From assembly GCA_002343985.1 (NCBI GenBank), contig DDTB01000023.1, forward strand, positions 117,225-136,119: 18,895 nt of DNA. The letters run 5' to 3'. Below the pieces are notes generated by a model that ran no database searches, was not told the origin of the DNA, and was given only the letters and a program-made list of their open reading frames with translations. Each line of letters begins with the position of its first letter. Position 1 is the first letter of the stretch. Shown one piece after another: positions 1-8,900 of the stretch. Source of the DNA: Chitinophagaceae bacterium UBA2375 (GTDB taxonomy: Bacteria > Bacteroidota > Bacteroidia > Chitinophagales > Chitinophagaceae). The position numbers and the translations under genes are program-made.

Positions 1-19
1 GTAACTGGGCATCAATACG

Positions 20-81
20 CAACGTCCCTTTCAGGAGACGTTGCTGAGAATTTGGTCCCTTCCAGGAGACGTTGTTGAGAA
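20..81. repeat. Two imperfect direct repeats, the first a hairpin
   Basis: Two 30-base units lie at 21-50 and 52-81, a period of 31 bases. They match at 25 of 30 positions, and 25 of 27 over the last 27. The shared core reads GTCCCTT-y-CAGGAGACGTTG-y-TGAGAA. The first unit with its preceding base (20-43) is an inverted repeat, CAACGTC...GACGTTG. On the minus strand a G.T pair extends the stem to 9 bp around a 6-base loop. The second unit has lost the left arm (TTTGGTC instead of CAACGTC). The array may continue beyond the window edge. It looks like a short intergenic repeat family. No function is visible, and no gene occupies 1-205. Confidence 0.6.
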
Positions 82-205
82 AACAGCGAAGGCTTAATTG
101 ACACTGGAAAACCCGTCACTAGATAAACTATTCATTTTACACAGTCAAATACCCGTTTCACCCATTTCCATACAGCACAAGCCATGGTTCATGTATTTTT
201 ATGGA

Positions 206-2299
206 ATGAACATCTATCGCCTGATTATCTGCTTATGCTGTTTCAGCCCTGGCGCCACGGTAGCACAATTTCCGGGCCTAACCGAACCTGATAACATCCC
301 GGACACCCTGGTATTCCCCTTCCGTAATGGCTTGCAAATGATCATGATTGACCATGCATCTGCCCGGGACAGGCAGGTGTCATTTAAAGAAGCCATGCAA
401 CCAAGGGCTGTTCCCTGGAACGCGATCATACCTCCAGCCATGCCTAACCCGATCCTGTTCCGAGACAGTGCAGGCAGGATCAGAAAAGTATTTAACTCTA
501 CTATGGGTGCTGGATACTGGGAGAACCTGCTATCATCCAAACTTCTCCATTTAACCCCAAATACACATAGCCATTTCTTCGCGCACCGTCAAACAGCATC
601 ATTGCACCGGTCCTTTTATTATCCATCCAGGCATGGCTTAGACAGCATAACCAGGGGCTTTTACCGGGTGTACGATCCGCCGGTTCAGCACCGGTATAGA
701 AAAATGGAGCGGCGGGGAAAAACAGGACTGATTGATTCATTGGGTAATATTGTGCTGACCATTGACTATGACGCCATCCTTTCGGCAGGCAGGTACTACC
801 TTGTTCAACGCAAAAGCTTCTGGGGATTGATGGATCCATCATTTTCAAAGATTATTGATTACCGGTATAACAACGTAAAAAGCAGCTCATCAACCTACCT
901 CACATTTTATACTACCGATACACCCCGCTTAGTTTTTGATATACAAAAAGAGCAAATCTCCCAACTGGATCGGTTTGACTGGATAGATGAAGAGAAGTTA
1001 GATGACAAATCATCTGCACAAAAAGCCCTTCCCATCAGGGTCAGTGCGAATGGGAAATTTGGATTGATCAACCGGAAATTCATGCTGATTACGCCTTGCA
1101 TGTATGATTTCATGCACCCGGTATTCAGGGATGGATTACTCCTGGTGAACCGAAATAATAAGTGGGGATATTTGAATAAAGAAGGTGTTGAGTCCATACC
1201 CTGCATGTATGATGACGCGATTGTTTTTGACAACGCAGTGGCCGCGGTTTCGTTGAATGGAGAAATATTTTGTATCAATACAAAAGGGGAAAAAATACTG
1301 GATGGCCGGTATGCAGGCTCCGGCCCGGAACAATACCTGCGTTGGAATGAATCCTTTGCAGGCCCGGGAAAGACAAAGATTGTTTCCAGAATACAGATGA
1401 ATGGTTTAACGGACGGGGACAACAAACTCATCGTACCCATCATCTATAATTCCATCCTTCCACTTGAAAATCCTTCAATTGCAAAGAATGAAAAGCGGCA
1501 GGCAACTTACCTCTTGGCCAGGCGGAATGATAAATGGGGCATCATCACAACATCAAATGAAGAGATACTGCCTTTTGTATATGATCAAATCGGGCAGTTT
1601 ACAGGAGCGGGAAAGTTTATCCCTGTGATAAAGAATCAAAAACACGGGTTGCTTGATTCAAACCTGAACTGGTTAGCCGCCTGCAAGTACGAAGGATTGA
1701 ACCCGCACAGTGTTCCGGGGAAATTGATCTTTCTCAAAAACGGAAAATGGGGGTGGATGAATATGCGGGAAGAAGAAGAATTGCCCGCGATCTATGACCA
1801 TATTGGATGGATGAGGGATGGCAGGGTCGTTGTCAGCATCGGAAAAATATCGGGTATGCTTAACCGTGAGGGAAATGTTCTGTTACCGGTGGCATATGAT
1901 TTCCTGGCAGACAGGATCGTGCATGGCCTACTGCTCGCGGGTTTTGAAAAACGGGTGGGTTACCTTGACAGTACGGGCCGCATAGCGATCCCCTTTATAT
2001 ATGAAGAAGGCCGAAACTTCGACAAGCCGGTAGCGGCTGTGAAACGAGGAAACAAATATGGCTTTATCAACCAAAATGGATCAACTATTGGATCCTTTGC
2101 ATATGATTTCGTTGACCACCATTGGATGCCCGATGGTTTGGTTAAAGTGATGAATGAAAATAAATTTGGTTTTGCCGATGAGACTGGCCAACTTGTAATT
2201 CCTTGTATGTATGATGATGTTTCGGGTTATAACCAACAGGGCCACCGTGTTCGAAAAGATGGCCAATGGTTGTATGTAAAGAGACCATCAAACCATTAA
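206..2299 (+). CDS. Secreted WG-repeat protein
   Basis: A protein of 697 residues from the chosen ATG. About 11 WG-type repeats run from roughly residue 170 to the C-terminus. Each has the form G-K-W/F-G-hydrophobic-(D/N)-x-x-G-x-x-hydrophobic-P-x-x-Y-D, for example NKWGYLNKEGVESIPCMYDD. WG repeats form beta-rich, probably solenoid or propeller-like structures; their ligands are generally unknown. The first 21 residues (MNIYRLIICLCCFSPGATVAQ) look like a Sec signal peptide, so periplasmic or surface location is likely. The start at 206 was chosen because it places that signal at the very N-terminus; an ATG at 191 and a TTG at 98 are in frame and would add 5 or 36 residues. The first ~150 mature residues carry no repeat I recognise. 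The gene converges on the PQQ-like gene and their stop codons overlap. The family call is firm; the role is unknown. Confidence 0.85.
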   Translation: MNIYRLIICLCCFSPGATVAQFPGLTEPDNIPDTLVFPFRNGLQMIMIDHASARDRQVSFKEAMQPRAVPWNAIIPPAMPNPILFRDSAGRIRKVFNSTMGAGYWENLLSSKLLHLTPNTHSHFFAHRQTASLHRSFYYPSRHGLDSITRGFYRVYDPPVQHRYRKMERRGKTGLIDSLGNIVLTIDYDAILSAGRYYLVQRKSFWGLMDPSFSKIIDYRYNNVKSSSSTYLTFYTTDTPRLVFDIQKEQISQLDRFDWIDEEKLDDKSSAQKALPIRVSANGKFGLINRKFMLITPCMYDFMHPVFRDGLLLVNRNNKWGYLNKEGVESIPCMYDDAIVFDNAVAAVSLNGEIFCINTKGEKILDGRYAGSGPEQYLRWNESFAGPGKTKIVSRIQMNGLTDGDNKLIVPIIYNSILPLENPSIAKNEKRQATYLLARRNDKWGIITTSNEEILPFVYDQIGQFTGAGKFIPVIKNQKHGLLDSNLNWLAACKYEGLNPHSVPGKLIFLKNGKWGWMNMREEEELPAIYDHIGWMRDGRVVVSIGKISGMLNREGNVLLPVAYDFLADRIVHGLLLAGFEKRVGYLDSTGRIAIPFIYEEGRNFDKPVAAVKRGNKYGFINQNGSTIGSFAYDFVDHHWMPDGLVKVMNENKFGFADETGQLVIPCMYDDVSGYNQQGHRVRKDGQWLYVKRPSNH

Positions 2300-2637
2300 G
2301 TTGCAGCCGTTATGACTGCAGCTGTTGTGGCCGCTCTCGCGGATGAGGCGACAGCGCCCTCGTTACCCATATTGGCTAAAGCCACAAACTGGTAGCCCCA
2401 TCCTTTGAGTTCATTTTTCCAAAGCAGGGATCCATCTTTGGCATTGAGGCAAAACAACATGCCGGAGCTGCCGATATATAATTTCCCATCCTCCGCGAAA
2501 ATTTGTCCGTAAGAGTAGCTCATACTCCTGCCCGCGTATTGCTTTAGTTTTATTTCCCAGGTTATATCACCGGTTTTTTTATCAATAGCGGCAACCTTGC
2601 CGTTGGAAAAAATGAACAGGGTGTTTTTCTGTTTCAT
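2296..2637 (-). CDS. Small PQQ-like beta-propeller repeat protein
   Basis: A protein of 113 residues with two recognisable PQQ_2-type blades. The first is NGKVAAIDKKTGDITWEIKL (residues ~12-31). The second, ~50-80, contains GKLYIGSSGMLFCLNAKDGS followed by LLWK. The pattern L-Y-hydrophobic-G-(6-8)-hydrophobic-x-A-hydrophobic-(D/N)-x-x-(D/T)-G-x-x-x-W marks these blades. Two blades cannot close a propeller, so this is a mini-protein that may oligomerise, or a fragment of a larger one. There is no signal peptide, so it is probably cytoplasmic. The last ~25 residues are Ala/Thr/Ser-rich and low in complexity (ARAATTAAVITAAT). Its TAA shares bases with the stop codon of the convergent WG gene. 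A weak Bacteroidota -7-like box (TATATTTA on the minus strand, 2651-2658) lies just upstream. A role in cofactor binding is not supported by any visible ligand residues. Confidence 0.75.
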   Translation of the reverse strand: MKQKNTLFIFSNGKVAAIDKKTGDITWEIKLKQYAGRSMSYSYGQIFAEDGKLYIGSSGMLFCLNAKDGSLLWKNELKGWGYQFVALANMGNEGAVASSARAATTAAVITAAT

Positions 2638-2724
2638 AATGTCGTTTTGGTAAATATATCCAAATTGAAGACCTGGAGTACATTTTGTGACATGATCATT
2701 GCCGCATTTATTTCGAAAATGATG

Positions 2725-2756
2725 AAAAACCCTGGTTCGTGGCCCACGAACCAGGG
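2725..2756 (-). terminator. Rho-independent terminator, minus strand
   Basis: A perfect 12-bp stem (CCCTGGTTCGTG at 2730-2741, complement at 2745-2756) with a 3-base loop is followed on the minus strand by TTTTT (2725-2729). It lies 16 bases past the stop codon of the remnant at 2772 and so would end transcription arriving from the giant surface-protein gene. It probably belonged originally to the gene whose 3' end survives as that remnant. Confidence 0.88.
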
Positions 2757-2771
2757 CGAAGAGATTAACGA

Positions 2772-2939
2772 CTACTTAATCAATAGCATGATTTTACTGT
2801 CGGCAATTTTCCCATTCACCATAAGACTATAAGTATATGTTCCCGACGGAAACTCGTATCCATTGCACATAGTCGAATCTGACAAATTCAATTTCGCTTT
2901 CCTGAACGCAAAATGATCCTGCCTTGACAACACATGCAT
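2772..2939 (-). pseudogene. 3' remnant of an S74/tail-fibre-type surface protein
   Basis: Minus-strand reading gives 55 codons ending at TAG (2772-2774). The tail reads SGTYTYSLMVNGKIADSK followed by IMLLIK. This closely resembles the C-terminal end of Bacteroidota proteins that carry a Peptidase_S74/tail-fibre chaperone-type domain, where a pattern like SGtYtYsLlvdGk-iDsK-Mil-K is common (recalled family knowledge, not searched). No start or N-terminal domain is visible. In frame, the sequence upstream of 2939 is simply another frame of the giant gene. An ATG at 2937-2939 overlaps the giant gene's TAA as TAATG, so a 55-residue peptide could be translated by coupling, but a decayed or truncated gene is more likely. 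A terminator follows 16 bases downstream. Confidence 0.6.
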
Positions 2940-5900
2940 TACCTGAACAATAATGGAATAGATTGTTGTTGGCCATCGTGTTGTGTGATGCGCAATACAT
3001 ATTGCCCCGATGCCAGTATTTGATCTACAGAAACCTTATACATCCGGGTTCCACCTGAGTGTGTAACTGAGCCTTTCCATACTGTTTTCCCTTCAGCATT
3101 AAATAATTGCAACCTGTAAATTCCTTCCGGTACATTTTCCAGATGAACCTGCATGATAGCATTTATGACTGGATTGGGGTGCACAGTGATTTGAGTTTTG
3201 AAATGACAGGCAGGAACAAATACCACTTCAGAATATAAAGTTTCCCCATTGCTACCGTTGCTGCGTACACGATAATAACCGTTCCCTCCATTACTGTTTG
3301 TGTGTACAAACAAATAATTTCCGGCCTGCTGTGCCTGCGTTGGTACAATGCCTGCTTCTGCAAACACCCTGCCATCAGTTGAAAACTCAACCGCATAATC
3401 GCGTATATTGATTTGCCCGGCTACCGACCATTGTACGGACACAGCCTTTTGATCACATGTGCCATTTACACTTGTAAACTGCACAGGCACAGGGCCCGAC
3501 ATGTCTTGTTGGAAAACAATCATAAACCTGTCTGATGCAGCAGAAGCGGCGTCTGATTGTACTGCGAACTGATAAAGACCCGTATCTGCCAATGATAATT
3601 GGACATGCTGGTTCAGGTACTTGTCAATCAGCCATGCCTGCAACCCGTGGCGTTGGATATATCCGGGTATGAATTCCAGTACATACGATCTCTGCTGCAA
3701 TTGTGATGTATTGAGGAACAAAGTATCCTGCATTCCAATAGGAGCCCTTCCCTCGATGGCCAATACCCTGTTCCCCTGCCTTAACCCAATATTCTGGTTG
3801 TCATTTAATTTTTTACCTGCATCAATGGCATCCGCTCCCTGGTGCGCCATTTCGGAAAAAACCGCCAAAGTGCCGTCAACCGGGGTTTGCAGGCCCGAGC
3901 TATTGGCGATCCTGATCAGGTTGATCCTGGCTGAAGCAATAGATGAATCAGCAGACCTGAATACCGTGCTGACGGTATTATCCACTTTTGATTTCTCATG
4001 AAATGTTATGGTACCCGCGGTTCCGGAACCTTCTACAAAAAACGCTGCCCCGGATTGAATGAACTGGCCAATCCCTGCGGAAACAGGGGGAGGCGCTGCC
4101 ACATAACTAAGCCCCACTTTTGTGAATGTGACATAACCTCCATACCCATAGCTTCCGATCCGGTTAGGGTCCCACAGGGTGAATGCGTTGCCTGTGTTGG
4201 TTCTCAGTAATTGATCAAAATCAACGGATGATGCATACGGGTTACCAATTAATGTAAACCCTGATGCAGCCACCGGTATTGGCTGGTCACCTGTTTTTAT
4301 GGTACCCCTGCTGCGCAACACCGTTGGGTCAGGTGTGCCAAGGTGGTTGAGTGCCAGGTCATATCCCCTTGACCCGTGTACAAACAGCATATACCCCTGT
4401 TGATGATTAAGGGTAAGTACATTGGTATTGGCAATCGGTGTAACGGTATTGGATGGCTGGTTATAAACCATCATGGAGGGGTTATTGGTATTGCTGAAAT
4501 CAAAACCACTACCCGTTTGAGGGCCGGAAATATGGGTACCATAGCCCGGACTGGTATTGGAATTGACTAAAGTCAGGTTGGTTTGTCCTTCCTGCCAATC
4601 GGCATTAATTGACTGATACGCGTTCACCGGCGCTGTGAGCAGCCGCCAGGCTTTCCTTGCCGGAATATACCGTTCAATTTCAAACTTTCCGGTACCTGTG
4701 TACGAAAATGAAGCACCAGCCCTTACTGAATCTATACGCGCGGTAGCCGCTGCACCGGATTTTAATGTTACCGTATCATTGATCAGTTCTATATTTCCGG
4801 CTTCGGGGATTAATGCGCCAGTGATGGAGAATGATTTGTTAAGCCCAATACCTGATGGATTTTTTAATCTTAGGTTATGCATTGCCGTTATTGAACCAAG
4901 GGATCCGGGGAAAAGCTGTGCCGCGGCGTTACCTGCCATCACCCATTCACCGAGGTTATGTATGGCGCTGCCGCTGTTGCTGTACGTACCATGAATGGTA
5001 AAATCAGAGGTATTGTTTACGGTGAGTGATGTGCCGCTTGCCAATGATATATTTTTTACGGCGTTGCTGAATCCGGCGCCAACAACAGGTTGATTGGTTG
5101 TAAGCGGAATGATGACATTGGTGGTATCGTATGGCACATAACCGCCGCACCAGTTTATTTTATCGTTCCAATTTGTGTTTACACCTTTCCATGTGCTGTT
5201 GGCTAAGTCAATGTCCTGCTTTTCATAAGCGCCTATATCAACCAGGTCGTAGCGAATCCTGGTAAGACTGTCCAGGTCGTTATTGACGCCGGACGGAACC
5301 AGTGAATTGTTTCCCGCATTCAAAGCGGGGCTGCAGGCTTGGAGCCGGTAATCTCCTGTTGTGGTAGGCGCTGAAGCGGCAGATTGGGGATTAATAAATA
5401 AAGGCGTAAGATCAAAGTTATTTGTTCCTGCATATCCGCCCTGTATGATCGAATGACTGACTGTGGGAATCGTAAAATCCCAGATATTACTATATGCCGG
5501 AGCCAGGTTATTATAAATGATGCTGTTGCTGACATTCCCAGTTGCTGCAAATACAATTCCACCACCCTGTCCGGCAGCACGATTTGCCGCGATTGTAGAA
5601 TTTTTGATACTACAATTTGTAAAAAAGTAATTATAAATAGCCCCGCCATCAGCGCCGGAGACATTGCCATAAATAGCTGAATTTATGATTTCAGTTGTTG
5701 TGTTGTTTGTATACAATCCCCCACCTTCACCGCCGGCCACATTTCCGGAAATATTGCAGGCCGAAATAGTTGTTTTAGCATTTCCTAATAAAAACATGCC
5801 ACCGCCTTGTCCGGACCCGTTCACTTCATTGGATGTAAAATCGCATTTCCTGAATGTCATGGCCGATCCATTTCCATACACGGCACCCCCACCCTGCAAT

Positions 5901-8900
5901 GACATCGCATTCAGTACTTTGTTTTCATTAAACTGGTTATCTGAGAACACAGCCGGACTTAAATCTGCAGCCACTGCGCCACCCTTATCATCAGCTTCAT
6001 TATTGCTGAATACTGTACTTTTAACTATAGCGCTACTGGTATTGATATACATAGCACCTCCATCCAGCAAAGCATAATTATTATTAAATAAACACTGGTT
6101 AACTAAGGGAGATGCGGCGATGATTTGCATACCTCCGCCTTTGGAACGATAAACAAGGTTACCGTCTATATTATAATTAAAGTTCACATTGGCATTTCCC
6201 CTTGTAATGGTAAACCCATCTAAAACAGCAGAACCAATATTGCCGACAGCCATGGCAACATGGTAGGCGTTATCTGAGTGGTTACCTGCAGTGCCAATAT
6301 CTCCACTTAGTATAGTTTCATTTGCTATAAAATCACGGCCCGTTGTATCGGTTTCTCCTCCTGCAAAACCACCATATATTTTAACATTGGGTAGCAGGCG
6401 AAATGTGTTATCACGGACGGTCAGGGAGCAGGCAAATGAAGTTCCGTTATCATCGGCCCGATACAGCGGAATATATGTTCCATTCGCTACCCATATTTCC
6501 TCTATGGAATTATCTGTAATGGCTGCTTTAAGGGCATCGGCCAGTTCAGGAGCGGCATTGGCCCAACTGCTGCCATCACCTTCATTATTTACATTTGAAC
6601 TATCCACATAAACAATACCGTTTATATCAGGTACGGGTAAACGCCGTTCATAAGCGCCCCGATCTACATTGACAATATAAATACGACTCATGGAATCAAG
6701 GTCAACGGTTATCCCGGAAGGAATAAGCGCATTGTCGCCGGAATTAATGGCGGGACTACAGGCTTTTATTCGGTAATTGCCTGCTGTAGTGGGAGCATTG
6801 GCCGCGGGCTCCGGAAGTATGAACCTGGGGTCTGCATTCAGGATATTGGTGCCGGTATATCCACCCTGAATAATTGAATTAGTTGCTGTAATGGAGCCGG
6901 CTGTAAGTGAGAATGGACTGGCGCCGGCAATGTTCGTTTCATTTCCCCAAATGATGGAATTATCAATAAACACATTGGTGGTGCTTTGAACCCATAATAC
7001 TGATCCGGTAGCGTTAAAATTTTTCTTGTTTGCGGCAATCGTACAATTTGATGCTGTAAATATTCCTCCAATAATGGCAATGCTTGAATGATTGCTGTTT
7101 AATTCGTTGCCGGTTATTTCTGTATTGATCAAATGCGTATTACTTGCTACTGACATCAGCAGATGATCATAATCGGCTATATTTCCCTTTATGATACAAT
7201 TTTCGAATCTCGATGTGCTGCCTCCGGAAAATATCGTACATCCACCGGGGTTGGCTATGCCATTGTTTTCAAACCTGCATCTTAGAAACAAAAAATCTGA
7301 ACTATTATCGAACCATAAGACATTCCCATTATTATCGGCAGTATTTGCGGAAAATATACAATCTGTCAAAGTTCCGTCAACGCCTGGCACTGCGAATATG
7401 ACGCCCCCATTAACAAATGCATTGTTTTCTGAAAAACTGCAAGAACTCAGCGTTACATTGGCACTGTTTATTGCATGAATAGCGCCACCATATATACCTG
7501 AATTCTGGGCGAAAGTTGAACTGTCAACTTCAAGAGAGCTGTTTACATTATTGTGTATAGCACCCCCAAAGTCTGCATCGCATAAAGAAAAACTCGATCT
7601 GTAAACTTTCGTAATCACACCTGCTGAATTCAGGATTGCCCCACCAAATAATCCTTCATTCTCTGTAAACATGGATTGGTCAATAGTTGCCCTGGCGTTA
7701 TTGGCTACATATATAGCGCCTCCACCGTTTGCCGGGGCCTGGTTATTACTGAAATTGCAATTACTGATCGATACATCAAATTGCGAACCTGTAAATATGG
7801 CACCGCCACTTAAAGCTGCTACATTCATGCTAAAGGAACATTGACTGATGACAGGTTGACTGTTCAGACTAATATACATTGCACCGCCACCGCCTTCTCC
7901 TACATTTGAAACAATATTATTCTCAAAACGGCAGTTGGTGATGCGAGGAGAGGATACTGCGCAATTTAATCCTGCGCCGTGTTGCAAAATAACACCTGTT
8001 CCGTTAATGGCAGAACCAGAGACGCCCGTTTGAAGTCCCCTGCCATTAATTATCGAAAATCCATCAAGTTCAGCTGTTCCCACATTGCCAGCACTCACCA
8101 CAACATGGTAACAATTATCATCCTGTAAACCAATTGTGCCGATATCTCCATTCAGGGTGGTTTTATTGGTTACAAAATCCCTTTGCGATACAATGGTTTC
8201 CGTTCCATTGAAACCACCATATATTTTCACATTGTTCACTAAAACAAATGAATTATTCCGGTTTGTGTTAGTGCAGGCAAGTCCGCGGCCATCTCTTGCA
8301 TCATAAACCGGATAATATGTTCCTTTTGCAACCCATATCTGTGTAATGGCACTGTTGAATTTTGCTGCCTGTAAAGCATCAGATAGTGAAGGCGTGGCAT
8401 TGGCCCAACTGCTGCCATTTCCGGTTTTCGAAGAATCCACGTATATGATGCCACCTGCTCCTGGTATAGCAAAAATGATGTTCAATTCATAGGCGCCCAT
8501 ATCCACTCTAATTTGCTGTACCCTCTGAGTGAAGTCCAAATCTGATATATCTGAACCTGATAGATGGGTGTTATTACCACCGTTCAATGCCGGGCTGCAT
8601 TTTTGAATTCGATAATTCCCGATACTGGTGGGCGCTGAAGCGGCAGGCTCAGGTGCTATAAATAAGGGATCTGCATCTGTTGCAGCATCAAAACCACCTT
8701 GTATGATAGAAGCGTTCTGGTTCAGGGTGGAAGCTGATAGGTAAACGGCTTCTGTTCCCGCAGTTGATGCACTGTTTCCATACACAATCGTATTTCGGAT
8801 ATTTCCATTTGACACACCCAATCCAAATGCGCCACCTCTTGTTGTTGCCCTGTTACCTGTAACCGTTATGTTTGTATGAGTGAAGCTGGTATAGGCATGC

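Noticed and set aside
20..81. CRISPR array
   Set aside because: The two units are almost contiguous with no spacer of typical length, differ at five of thirty bases, and no cas gene is visible.
2299..2323. Terminator hairpin after the WG gene
   Set aside because: An 8-bp stem with one G.U pair and a 9-base loop can be drawn, but no T-tract follows and it lies inside the Ala/Thr-rich codons of the opposite gene.
2772..3005. Programmed frameshift extending the giant protein into the S74-like tail
   Set aside because: The giant protein already ends with a complete T9SS sorting domain, and no slippery heptamer was seen near its stop codon.
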